Part shown: piece after piece, positions 1 to 5,469 of the stretch
How positions within the stretch are numbered: the first letter of the stretch is position 1
Layout of the letters: each line of letters opens with the position of its first letter
Assembly (NCBI GenBank): GCA_031426185.1
Contig: JANPKV010000194.1
Coordinates: forward strand, 1 to 5,469
From: JAJNPS01 sp031426185
GTDB taxonomy: Bacteria > Pseudomonadota > Alphaproteobacteria > Rhodobacterales > Rhodobacteraceae
Direction of reading: 5' to 3'
DNA: 5,469 nt
Made by a program: the position numbers and the translations under genes
The notes under the pieces: generated by a model
The model's database searches: none
What the model was told of the DNA's origin: nothing
The model's input: only the letters and a program-made list of their open reading frames with translations

Positions 1-343
1 GGCCTTCTGGCGGGCCGAGGCGGCCGAGCGCAAGGCAGCGGGCGTGCCGCCCTATGGCCGGATGGCGGGCATCATCCTGTCCTCGCCCGACGTGGCGCAG
101 GTGTTCGACGTCGGCGCGGAACTGGCGCGACGGGACGGCCCTTTGAAACGCGTCGGCGCCCAGGTCTTTGGCCCGGCCCCGGCGCCGATCGCAAGGGTGC
201 GGGGACGCCACCGGGTACGGCTGCTGGTCAAGGCCGACAAGGGAGTGGCTCTGCAGGCGGCGCTGACGGAATGGGTGGCGCAAGTAAAGCTGCCGACCAA
301 CCTGCGGCTGGCCATCGATATCGACCCGCAAAGTTTCTACTGA
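1..343 (+). CDS. priA: Primosomal protein N' (replication restart helicase PriA), C-terminal end, partial
   Basis: PriA is the superfamily 2 DNA helicase that recognises stalled forks and reloads the replisome. Only the last 113 residues are present; the reading frame starts at base 2 and ends at TGA 341-343, so the 5' part lies outside the window. The visible piece matches the PriA C-terminal domain: a PPYGRMAGIILSS stretch near the beginning (family form PPFGRLA), a central GPAPAPIARVRGRHRVRLL block (family form GPAPAP-x-x-RGR-x-R-x-LL) and the terminal IDIDPQSFY, which closely matches the usual D-x-DP-x-x-F ending of the family. The helicase motifs and zinc-binding cysteines are upstream and cannot be checked. 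The gene is followed after 5 bp by a GC-rich hairpin, and the next gene is on the opposite strand, so priA appears to end its transcription unit here. Identification is firm because three conserved blocks occur in the right order and the stop codon is in the right place. Confidence 0.95.
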   Translation, partial: AFWRAEAAERKAAGVPPYGRMAGIILSSPDVAQVFDVGAELARRDGPLKRVGAQVFGPAPAPIARVRGRHRVRLLVKADKGVALQAALTEWVAQVKLPTNLRLAIDIDPQSFY

Positions 344-348
344 CCGCG

Positions 349-366
349 CCGGGGGCCAGCCCCCGG
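349..366 (+). terminator. GC-rich hairpin after priA, probable (bidirectional) terminator
   Basis: CCGGGGG at 349-355 pairs perfectly with CCCCCGG at 360-366 around the 4-base loop CCAG, giving a 7-bp all-GC stem 5 bp past the priA stop. The stem also lies 32 bp beyond the end of the minus-strand gene at 399-689, so it could serve both converging transcripts. There is no run of T after the stem on either strand, so it is not a canonical intrinsic terminator. Assignment rests on stem strength and position between convergent genes. Confidence 0.55.
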
Positions 367-377
367 ACCCCCGGGAT
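349..377 (+). repeat. Rhodobacteraceae-type GC-rich gene-end repeat (putative)
   Basis: The hairpin is followed by a second C5 arm (368-372) inside the palindrome CCCGGG (370-375), so the G5 block at 351-355 can pair with either C5 block. The pattern of a G-run, short loop, C-run, CCGGACCCCCGGGAT is, from memory, very common downstream of genes in Rhodobacteraceae genomes and behaves like a dispersed REP-type element. Only one copy is in this window, so repetition cannot be shown here. Confidence 0.4.
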
Positions 378-398
378 GTATGGATCAGTCAGAAAGGA

Positions 399-689
399 TC
401 AGGTTTTCCAAAGGCGCACCGGAGCCTTGGGCGCGCGGGTGAGAATCTTCTTGGCTTCCAGATCCAGCTGCACGCATTTCACCCACCAGCCCGCCGTTTG
501 GCCACCGAGGAAAAGATCGTCCGGCAGATGCGGCAGGACGGCTGCGATGATTTCGGCGGGTGTCAGGCCGGGTGCGGCTCCAGGGCAGACCGCCAGCACC
601 GCGCTGCGCATCGCCGCGAACTTTTCGGCATCCACGGAGTAGGTCTTGCCGGGCCGCCCGACGTTTTCGACGAGGATCTTGCCTGGCAT
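399..689 (-). CDS. Small conserved protein of unknown function (DUF6958-like)
   Basis: The product is 96 residues and begins MPGKILVENVGRPGKTYSVD. The start chosen is the ATG whose complement is at 687-689. An in-frame ATG 87 bases upstream would add a 29-residue low-complexity lead that does not look conserved, and the chosen ATG has a weak GAGAG ribosome site about 7-11 bases before it. The protein has no signal peptide, membrane segment or cysteine pair suggesting metal binding. It resembles a small family of bacterial proteins I recall as DUF6958: the N-terminal P-GK-x-LVEN-x-x-x-PGKT block, a central GLTPAEI-x-x-AVLPHLP-x-DLF block (residues about 42-63) and the C-terminal GWWVKCVQLDLEAKK block (about 67-82) followed by a basic end. 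The central part may be a small winged-helix-like fold, since LTPAEI...HLP...GWWVKCVQLDLEAKKIL reads as helix-helix-helix; that is inference. It is transcribed away from the transporter gene and toward priA. Function unknown; the family name is from memory and should be treated as tentative. Confidence 0.78.
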   Translation of the reverse strand: MPGKILVENVGRPGKTYSVDAEKFAAMRSAVLAVCPGAAPGLTPAEIIAAVLPHLPDDLFLGGQTAGWWVKCVQLDLEAKKILTRAPKAPVRLWKT

Positions 690-722
690 CGCCGCACTCT
701 CTCGCTGTGGCTGGTCTGTCCG

Positions 723-752
723 ATTGTAACCCGCACAAGGCGGCTCTGGCCA
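723..752 (-). promoter_or_regulatory. Possible sigma-70-type promoter for the small minus-strand gene
   Basis: Reading the minus strand, TACAAT (complement of 723-728, five of six matches to TATAAT) is preceded at an 18-bp spacing by TGGCCA (complement of 747-752, four of six matches to TTGACA). A start near base 716 would leave a leader of roughly 27 bases before the ATG at 689. The -35 match is poor, so this is only a candidate. Confidence 0.35.
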
Positions 753-782
753 CTGTTCGGATCGGGGTATATCCACGACGGC

Positions 783-2018
783 ATGTTGCGTCGCATGACC
801 CTTGCCGAGGCCCAGAGCCTACCACGCTGGCGGCGGCCCGAAAGCCTGTTGTTCCTGACCGCTGCCGCGATGCCCATTGCCTTTGCGACATGGTCTGCCT
901 TGCTCAACAACTTCGTGTTCGAGGTCGCGGGTTTTACCGGTGTCGAGATCGGTTGGTTGCATACGGTGCGTGAAATCCCCGGACTGCTGGCGGTGCTGGT
1001 CATCGCCTTGCTGTTCGTTTTCCGCGAACAGATGTTCGGGCTGTCGATGCTCATTTTGCTGGGGGCCGCCACGGCGGTGACGGCATGGCTCCCGTCGCTT
1101 GGCGGGATCTTGACGATCACGCTTTTGTCGTCGATCGGATTTCACTATTTCGAGACGGTGAACCAGTCTTTGCAACTGCAGTGGATCGACAAGGGCCGCG
1201 CGCCGCAGGTGCTGGGATGGATCGTTGGCGTCGGATCAGGCGCCTCGCTTGCGGCCTACATCGCCATCGTCTTTCTGTGGGAGCCGCTGGGGCTGACCTA
1301 CGACATCGTCTACATGGTGTCGGGCGCATTGACCGTTGCCATCGCGATCTTCTGCATGGTCGCCTATCCCCAGTTTGACGGCCCGCATGTCCAGCACCGC
1401 CACATGGTGCTTCGCCGCCGCTACTGGCTTTATTATGCGTTGCAGTTCATGGCAGGCGCGCGCCGGCAGATTTTCGTGGTCTTTGCAGGCTTCATGATGG
1501 TGGAGCGGTTCGGCATGAAAGTGTCCGAGATGACCGCACTTTTGCTGATCAACTACGTCTTGCAGATGTTTGCCGCCCCGATCATGGGGCGCGCCCTGGG
1601 CAAGTGGGGCGAACGCAATGTCATGGTGTTCGAATATGTCGGCCTGACGCTGGTCTTTCTGGCTTATGGCGGACTGTACTGGTTTGGCTGGGGCATCGTG
1701 ATCGCGGGTGCGCTTTATATTGCCGATCAGATGTTCTTTGCGCTGTCATTCGCACTACGGACCTACTTTCAGAAGATTGCCGATCCGGCAGACATCGCTC
1801 CGACGGCCGCCGTGGCCTTTACAATCAACCACATTGCCGCGGTGTTCCTGCCGGCTGCGTTGGGGTACATGTGGGCCAAGTCGCCCGATTACGTGTTTGT
1901 CCTCGGGGCTGGCATGGCGCTGGTCGCACTGGGTCTGGCCCTGCTGATCCCCCGTCATCCCGAGCCCGGCCATGAGACGATCCTCGGCCGCGTGCGGCGC
2001 CCCACTGCGGCAGAGTAG
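783..2018 (+). CDS. Major facilitator superfamily (MFS) transporter, substrate unknown
   Basis: The product is a 411-residue integral inner-membrane protein with about 12 hydrophobic helices (roughly residues 22-44, 53-78, 85-103, 105-126, 143-165, 172-194, 215-240, 248-270, 278-298, 301-325, 342-362 and 368-390), the normal size and topology of an MFS secondary carrier. A charged loop after helix 6 (about 198-214, His- and Arg-rich) fits the usual central cytoplasmic loop. Between helices 8 and 9, GRALGKWGERNVM (269-281) resembles MFS motif A; the equivalent after helix 2 is degenerate. Two unusual polar stretches lie in or near membrane segments: HYFETVNQSLQLQW (121-134) and YIADQMFFALSFALRTYFQ (312-330). 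These may line the substrate path, which is inference. The start is the ATG at 783. The frame stays open upstream to about 498, but that part runs antisense to the small gene and is rich in charged residues, so it is not counted. No clear ribosome site precedes 783; an ATG at 795 is also possible. The substrate cannot be named. Confidence 0.85.
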   Translation: MLRRMTLAEAQSLPRWRRPESLLFLTAAAMPIAFATWSALLNNFVFEVAGFTGVEIGWLHTVREIPGLLAVLVIALLFVFREQMFGLSMLILLGAATAVTAWLPSLGGILTITLLSSIGFHYFETVNQSLQLQWIDKGRAPQVLGWIVGVGSGASLAAYIAIVFLWEPLGLTYDIVYMVSGALTVAIAIFCMVAYPQFDGPHVQHRHMVLRRRYWLYYALQFMAGARRQIFVVFAGFMMVERFGMKVSEMTALLLINYVLQMFAAPIMGRALGKWGERNVMVFEYVGLTLVFLAYGGLYWFGWGIVIAGALYIADQMFFALSFALRTYFQKIADPADIAPTAAVAFTINHIAAVFLPAALGYMWAKSPDYVFVLGAGMALVALGLALLIPRHPEPGHETILGRVRRPTAAE

Positions 2019-2144
2019 CGGCGAGGTCGCTCGGCGGTTGCGGGGTGGCGGGCAATCGTCCATGATCGGGCCAGCACAAAACTCCTCGGAGACTGCAGCA
2101 CCTCCCGCAAGACCGTCTTGATAGACCACAGAACGCAGGCCCCC
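2019..2144. other. Intergenic region between transporter and fnr
   Basis: These 126 bases separate two genes on the same strand and should hold the fnr promoter. I see no T-rich terminator after the transporter. A poor promoter match exists (TTGCGG at 2038-2043, 17-bp spacer, CATGAT at 2061-2066), and a distant inverted repeat pairs TTGCGGG (2038-2044) with CCCGCAA (2104-2110). Neither is strong enough to call a site. Read-through from the transporter into fnr is possible. Confidence 0.4.
2118..2131 (+). promoter_or_regulatory. Possible degenerate FNR half-site upstream of fnr
   Basis: TTGAT-AGAC-CACAG has a perfect left half of the FNR consensus TTGAT-N4-ATCAA but only two of five matches in the right half. 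It lies 13 bases before the fnr start codon, so if bound it would more likely repress than activate. Autoregulation is known for some Fnr proteins; whether it applies here is speculation. Confidence 0.2.
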
Positions 2145-2891
2145 ATGGCACTACAATTCAACCTGTCGCAATCGCAACGTTGCAGTGATTGTCCGATCCG
2201 GCACCGGGCGGTCTGCGCGCAATGCGAGGCGGACGAGCTGGCCGAGCTTGAGGCCATGAAATATTATCGGAGCTTTCAGGCCGGACAGGCGGTGATCTGG
2301 TCAGGCGATTCGATGGATTTCGTCGCGAGCGTGGTCACCGGGATCGCGACCCTGACCCAGACGATGGAGGACGGCCGTCGGCAGATGGTGGGTCTGTTGC
2401 TGCCTTCGGATTTTGTCGGACGACCGGGCCGACCGCGCGCGGCCTATGACGTCACGGCGGCCACCGATCTGGTCATGTGCTGTTTTCGCAAGAAACCGTT
2501 CGAGGCGATGATCGCGAGGACCCCGCATGTCGCGCGCCGCCTGCTGGAGATGACGCTGGACGAACTGGATGCCGCGCGCGAATGGATGCTGATCCTCGGG
2601 CGCAAGACCGCGCGCGAGCGGATCGCGAGTTTCCTTGCCATCCTCGCGCGGCGGGAAGCGGCATTGCAGGTGCGGCCACCCAGCGGCGAGGTGGCGATCG
2701 ACCTGCCCCTGACGCGCGAGGACATGGCCGACTATCTGGGCCTGACGCTGGAGACGGTCAGCCGGCAGGTGTCGGGGCTGAAGCGGGACGGGCTGATCGT
2801 GCTGGTCGGCAAGAGAGGCGTGACGATCCCCGATCTGCAGGCATTGCAGAACGCCGCCGGCGACGAGGCGGCGGGCAGCAGCCGCCCGTGA
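2145..2891 (+). CDS. fnrL: Fnr/Crp-family oxygen-responsive transcription regulator (FnrL/FnrP type)
   Basis: The 248-residue product has the usual length and layout of an Fnr protein: an N-terminal cysteine cluster, a cyclic-nucleotide-binding-like beta-roll (about 35-125), a long dimer helix (about 125-165) and a C-terminal winged helix-turn-helix (about 170-232). The cysteines are C13-x2-C16-x7-C24-x2-C27, plus C112 and C113 in the beta-roll. This matches the FnrL/FnrP spacing, where three N-terminal cysteines and one central cysteine hold an oxygen-labile [4Fe-4S] cluster. The recognition helix contains ETVSRQ (203-208), the E-x-x-S-R signature that reads TTGAT half-sites. Without oxygen the cluster should stabilise a DNA-binding dimer. 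The ATG at 2145 is chosen because the cysteine cluster then sits at the family's normal distance from the N-terminus; a short AGG lies 5 bases before it, and a TTG at 2118 would add only nine residues. The gene lies next to the stress protein gene and ccoN, as in Rhodobacter and Paracoccus. The symbol fnrL follows Rhodobacter; the Paracoccus name is fnrP. Confidence 0.93.
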   Translation: MALQFNLSQSQRCSDCPIRHRAVCAQCEADELAELEAMKYYRSFQAGQAVIWSGDSMDFVASVVTGIATLTQTMEDGRRQMVGLLLPSDFVGRPGRPRAAYDVTAATDLVMCCFRKKPFEAMIARTPHVARRLLEMTLDELDAAREWMLILGRKTARERIASFLAILARREAALQVRPPSGEVAIDLPLTREDMADYLGLTLETVSRQVSGLKRDGLIVLVGKRGVTIPDLQALQNAAGDEAAGSSRP

Positions 2892-2900
2892 CCTCGCGCT

Positions 2901-3746
2901 TCAGTGGGTCATGAAGACCGGCAGCTTTGCCACCTCAAGGATGTCGCGGGTGGCGCCGCCAAGGATCGCTTCGCGCAGCCGCGAATGGCCATAGGCACCC
3001 ATCACCAGAAGATCGGCGCCCTGATCCATGGAGTGACGCAAAAGAACGTCCGACACGCGGGGCAGGCTGCGTGCCAGGACCGATACCTCGGCCTTGACGC
3101 CGTGGCGCACCAGCATCTGGCACAAAAGACCCCCCGGGTCTGACCGTTCGGTGCCGTAGACGGGCGGATCGATGACGGTGATATCGACCTTTGCCGCGGA
3201 TTTCAGCAATGGCAGGGCGCGCCGGACGCTGGCCATCGCCTCGCGGCTTTGGTTCCAGGCGATGACGATGGTTTTGGACTGCGCGACCAGCGTGCCGTTG
3301 TCGGGCAGGACCAGAACCGGTGCGCTGCCTTCGAACAGTGCCGCCTCCACGACGGCTTCGGCCTCGGGCCCGCAATTGGGGCCGAATGGCTGCGAAAGGA
3401 CGACCAGATCGGCATAGCTCGCGCGTTGGGCCACAAGATCGGTCAGCGCACCGATCTGCGTCACCGCGGTCTCGCAGGACCAGCGCAGGGCGGGCGACTG
3501 TTCGGCGATGGCACCGGTGATCGCATCGGCAATCGCATGGGCATCTTCTTCGGCACGCTCGGTGTCGATCGGCAGCATCACAGCGCCGCTCCCGATGAAG
3601 GAATAGCCAAGCTGCGTTCGGTCCACGCCCAGGGCCAAGAGGTCAAGATGCGCGTCCATCTGAACGGCAAGGGCGGCTGCTGCCGTTACGGTCGCGTCCA
3701 GCTGGCGCGTCGAAGTGGCAACGGCGAGGAGTGTCTTGTAGGCCAT
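2901..3746 (-). CDS. Tandem-domain universal stress protein (UspA family)
   Basis: The 281-residue product has two Usp domains. The first (about 3-148) starts with YKTLLAVATS and has a degenerate second half (DLVVLSQPFGPNCGPEAE) that lacks the nucleotide loop. The second (about 158-281) starts with KTIVIAWNQSREA and keeps the ATP-binding motif: G250-A-Y-G253, nine residues, then G263-G264-A-T266, close to the G-2x-G-9x-G(S/T) signature. The C-terminal domain therefore probably binds ATP and the N-terminal one may not. No signal peptide is seen, so the protein is expected to be cytoplasmic. The start (complement of 3744-3746) is fixed by a strong GGGAGG ribosome site (complement of 3753-3758) six bases upstream; the open frame beyond it runs into the promoter region. 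The gene ends 9 bp from the end of fnr, tail to tail, and is divergent from ccoN. An FNR box at 3834-3847 could activate it at low oxygen. The biochemical role of this Usp is unknown; family membership is secure. Confidence 0.92.
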   Translation of the reverse strand: MAYKTLLAVATSTRQLDATVTAAAALAVQMDAHLDLLALGVDRTQLGYSFIGSGAVMLPIDTERAEEDAHAIADAITGAIAEQSPALRWSCETAVTQIGALTDLVAQRASYADLVVLSQPFGPNCGPEAEAVVEAALFEGSAPVLVLPDNGTLVAQSKTIVIAWNQSREAMASVRRALPLLKSAAKVDITVIDPPVYGTERSDPGGLLCQMLVRHGVKAEVSVLARSLPRVSDVLLRHSMDQGADLLVMGAYGHSRLREAILGGATRDILEVAKLPVFMTH

Positions 3747-3752
3747 GATGTG

Positions 3753-3758
3753 CCTCCC
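3753..3758 (-). promoter_or_regulatory. Strong ribosome binding site of the usp gene
   Basis: On the minus strand GGGAGG sits six bases before the ATG at 3746. It is the best Shine-Dalgarno match in the window and decides the start against longer upstream options in the same open frame. Confidence 0.8.
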
Positions 3759-3807
3759 ATGTTGCAGGCGCGGATTATGGGCCAGATCAAAAGCTGGCAT
3801 GCTTCTG

Positions 3808-3813
3808 ACTATC
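3808..3813 (-). promoter_or_regulatory. Possible -10 element of an FNR-activated usp promoter
   Basis: On the minus strand GATAGT (complement of 3808-3813) matches TATAAT at four of six positions. Its centre is about 30 bases from the centre of the FNR box; a class II FNR promoter would have about 32. It would start transcription near base 3801 and leave a leader of about 55 bases. Candidate only. Confidence 0.3.
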
Positions 3814-3833
3814 TGTCCGGCACTTTCGCGACC

Positions 3834-3847
3834 TTGACCTAGATCAA
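3834..3847. promoter_or_regulatory. FNR box between usp and ccoN
   Basis: TTGAC-CTAG-ATCAA matches the FNR consensus TTGAT-N4-ATCAA at nine of ten positions. The symmetry extends one base pair further on both sides: arms CCTTGA (3832-3837) and TCAAGG (3844-3849). The centre at 3840.5 is about 94 bases from the usp start codon and about 102 from the ccoN start codon, so both divergent genes have room for a promoter. In Rhodobacter and Paracoccus, ccoN is activated by FnrL/FnrP through a site of this type in the same place. The regulator gene is in this window, and its recognition helix predicts this sequence. Confidence 0.88.
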
Positions 3848-3930
3848 GGCATCCGCGTCTTTGGCGTGGCACCCCTCACCGTGGAAAAGTTCCGGAATGG
3901 CACCGATTGCCTGATCCGGTTGCCATGACG

Positions 3931-3935
3931 AGGGG
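3931..3935 (+). promoter_or_regulatory. Ribosome binding site deciding the ccoN start
   Basis: AGGGG ends seven bases before the ATG at 3943. An in-frame ATG at 3925 would add MTRGQK, but it has no comparable ribosome site and itself overlaps the region leading to this one. The site favours the start that gives the family's typical MWDY N-terminus. Confidence 0.7.
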
Positions 3936-3942
3936 ACAAAAG

Positions 3943-5469
3943 ATGTGGGACTACCTGAAGCCGATCGCATTCGGGGTGATTGCCGTCGTGGCCGCGATTG
4001 CCGCCAATTTCGGGCATGATCTGGCCTATACGGTGAACGCGCTTGTGGTGATGCTGGCGGCTGCGGCGGCCTTTGTCTGGGCGTTGCGCACGGTGGATGA
4101 GCCAAAGCTCCATCCCGCCCACGAATACATGGACGGCGTCGTCCGGGCGGGGGTCATCGCCACGACCTTCTGGGGCGCGGTGGGGTTTCTGGTGGGCGTG
4201 GTCATCGCGTTTCAACTGGCCTTCCCGCAGCTTAACGTCGAGGCGATGGGCATCCTGAACTTTGGCCGGCTACGCCCGCTGCACACATCTGCGGTGATTT
4301 TCGCCTTTGGTGGCAACGCCTTGATTATGTCGTCCTTCTACATCGTGCAGCGCACCTGCGCGACGCGGCTCTGGGGCGGCAACCTTGGCTGGTTCGTGTT
4401 CTGGGGCTGGCAGCTGATGATCGTGCTGGCGGCCACGTCCTACATTCTGGGCGGAACCCAGGGCAAGGAATATGCCGAAACCGTCTGGTACATCGACATC
4501 TGGATCGCTGTCGTCTGGGTCGCGTTCCTGCTGGTCTTCATGGGAACGCTGTGGAAACGGCGGGAGCCGCACATCTACGTCGCCAACTGGTTCTTGTTGT
4601 CAATGATCATCACTGTGGCGATGCTGCACATCGTCAACAACCTTGCGGTCCCCGTGTCGATCTTCTCGTCCCAGTCGGTCCCGCTGTTCTCGGGCGTGCA
4701 GGATGCGATGACGCAGTGGTGGTACGGTCACAACGCGGTCGGGTTCTTCCTGACCGCCGGGTTCCTCGGGATGATGTACTACTTCGTCCCCAAACAGGCC
4801 GAACGCCCGATCTACAGCTACAAACTGTCGATCATCCACTTCTGGGCGCTGATCTTCCTTTATATCTGGGCCGGCCCGCACCACCTGCATTATACCGCGC
4901 TGCCGGAATGGGCTTCGACCCTTGGCATGGTGTTTTCGGTCATTCTCTGGATGCCTTCATGGGGCGGCATGATCAACGGTCTGATGACGCTGTCGGGCGC
5001 CTGGGACAAGCTGCGCACCGATCCGATCCTGCGGATGATGGTGGTGTCGATCGGCTTTTACGGGATGAGCACCTTTGAAGGCCCGATGATGTCGATCAAG
5101 GCCGTCAACAGCCTGTCGCATTACACCGACTGGACCATTGGCCATGTTCATTCGGGCGCCTTGGGCTGGAACGGCATGATCACCTTCGGCGCCCTTTACT
5201 TCCTGGTGCCACGGCTTTGGAACCGCACGGGGCTGTACAGCATGGCGCTGGTCAACTGGCACTTCTGGTTGGCCACCATCGGCATCGTTCTTTACGCCAG
5301 CGCGATGTGGGTGTCGGGCATCATGGAGGGCCTGATGTGGCGCGAAGTCGACGCCAACGGGTTCCTTGTCAACGCCTTTACCGACACCGTCGCCGCCAAG
5401 TTCCCGATGTACGTGGTCCGGGGCACGGGTGGACTGATGTACCTCGCTGGCGGGTTGATCATGGCTTAC
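3943..5469 (+). CDS. ccoN: cbb3-type cytochrome c oxidase subunit I (catalytic), 3' end cut by window
   Basis: CcoN is the haem-copper subunit that reduces oxygen to water in the high-affinity cbb3 oxidase of the inner membrane. The frame is open from ATG 3943 to the last base, giving 509 residues with no stop; the family is usually around 530-540, so only a short C-terminal piece is missing. Catalytic residues are all visible: H114 in RPLHTSA and H403 as axial ligands of low-spin haem b; H401 in GHVHSG as ligand of haem b3; H263 in WWYGHNAV, H313 and H314 in GPHHLHY as CuB ligands; Y307 in FLYIWAG, the tyrosine cross-linked to a CuB histidine in this family; and E379 in TFEGPM, conserved in cbb3 enzymes. 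The N-terminal MWDYLKPIAF helix plus twelve or more further membrane segments fit the subunit. It should be first in a ccoNOQP operon continuing outside the window. Expression is probably raised at low oxygen through the FNR box about 100 bases upstream. Nothing in the sequence looks damaged. Confidence 0.97.
   Translation, partial: MWDYLKPIAFGVIAVVAAIAANFGHDLAYTVNALVVMLAAAAAFVWALRTVDEPKLHPAHEYMDGVVRAGVIATTFWGAVGFLVGVVIAFQLAFPQLNVEAMGILNFGRLRPLHTSAVIFAFGGNALIMSSFYIVQRTCATRLWGGNLGWFVFWGWQLMIVLAATSYILGGTQGKEYAETVWYIDIWIAVVWVAFLLVFMGTLWKRREPHIYVANWFLLSMIITVAMLHIVNNLAVPVSIFSSQSVPLFSGVQDAMTQWWYGHNAVGFFLTAGFLGMMYYFVPKQAERPIYSYKLSIIHFWALIFLYIWAGPHHLHYTALPEWASTLGMVFSVILWMPSWGGMINGLMTLSGAWDKLRTDPILRMMVVSIGFYGMSTFEGPMMSIKAVNSLSHYTDWTIGHVHSGALGWNGMITFGALYFLVPRLWNRTGLYSMALVNWHFWLATIGIVLYASAMWVSGIMEGLMWREVDANGFLVNAFTDTVAAKFPMYVVRGTGGLMYLAGGLIMAY

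Noticed and set aside
724..738. Inverted repeat TTGT-N7-ACAA in the gap between the small gene and the transporter
   Set aside because: Four-base arms are easily found by chance, and the spacing matches neither FNR (TTGAT-N4-ATCAA) nor CRP sites. The left arm also overlaps the candidate -10 of the minus-strand gene.
498..782. Upstream in-frame extension of the transporter starting at TTG 498
   Set aside because: It is antisense to the small conserved gene at 399-689, is rich in Arg, His and Gly, and contains no membrane segment expected at a transporter N-terminus. The hydrophobic protein begins after ATG 783.
2038..2066. Promoter for fnr with TTGCGG and CATGAT
   Set aside because: Three of six and four of six matches at 17-bp spacing are near chance level in a 126-bp gap, so it is noted in the intergenic entry only.
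2477..2914. 145-residue open frame inside fnr in another frame
   Set aside because: The product is Arg/Gly/Ala-rich low complexity, as expected from an off-frame reading of high-GC DNA, and it overlaps the well-supported fnr winged-helix region.
3777..3790. Second FNR site around ATCAA at 3786-3790
   Set aside because: The left half at the required spacing reads ATGGG, with no useful match to TTGAT, so only a half-site exists.
3249..3842. 197-residue open frame on the plus strand opposite the usp gene
   Set aside because: It is a shadow frame of the GC-rich usp coding sequence and crosses the usp start and FNR box. It has no ribosome site or recognisable domain.
4551..5078. 175-residue plus-strand open frame inside ccoN
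   Set aside because: It is an out-of-frame reading of ccoN, whose own frame contains every catalytic histidine.

Overview
The window is high-GC DNA from an alphaproteobacterium, most likely a member of the Rhodobacteraceae (Rhodobacter/Paracoccus group). The evidence is gene content and order: an FnrL/FnrP-type oxygen regulator, a tandem universal stress protein and ccoN of the cbb3 oxidase lie next to each other, an arrangement known from Rhodobacter sphaeroides and Paracoccus denitrificans. A GC-rich hairpin/repeat typical of gene ends in this family also follows the first gene. Genus and species cannot be settled from the sequence.

Layout from left to right: (1) the 3' end of priA, the replication-restart helicase (bases 1-343, +), followed by a GC-rich hairpin at 349-366; (2) a small 96-residue gene of unknown function on the minus strand (399-689); (3) a divergent 93-bp gap, then a 411-residue 12-helix MFS-type transporter (783-2018, +); (4) a 126-bp gap and the Fnr-family regulator (2145-2891, +); (5) a tail-to-tail neighbour only 9 bp away, the two-domain universal stress protein (2901-3746, -); (6) a 196-bp divergent control region with a near-perfect FNR box (3834-3847); and (7) ccoN, catalytic subunit of the cbb3 oxidase (3943 to the window edge, +), in frame to the last base and lacking only its C-terminal end.

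The right half is a compact low-oxygen response unit. The Fnr protein carries the N-terminal cysteine cluster expected for an oxygen-sensing Fe-S centre and the E-x-x-S-R recognition motif for TTGAT-type sites. The box it should bind lies between the stress protein gene and ccoN, so one site could drive both when oxygen falls. The left half (priA end, small unknown gene, transporter) has no visible functional link to that unit.

I see no mobile element, CRISPR array, tRNA or rRNA, and no clearly novel system. The least understood parts are the small DUF-type protein and the transporter of unknown substrate.
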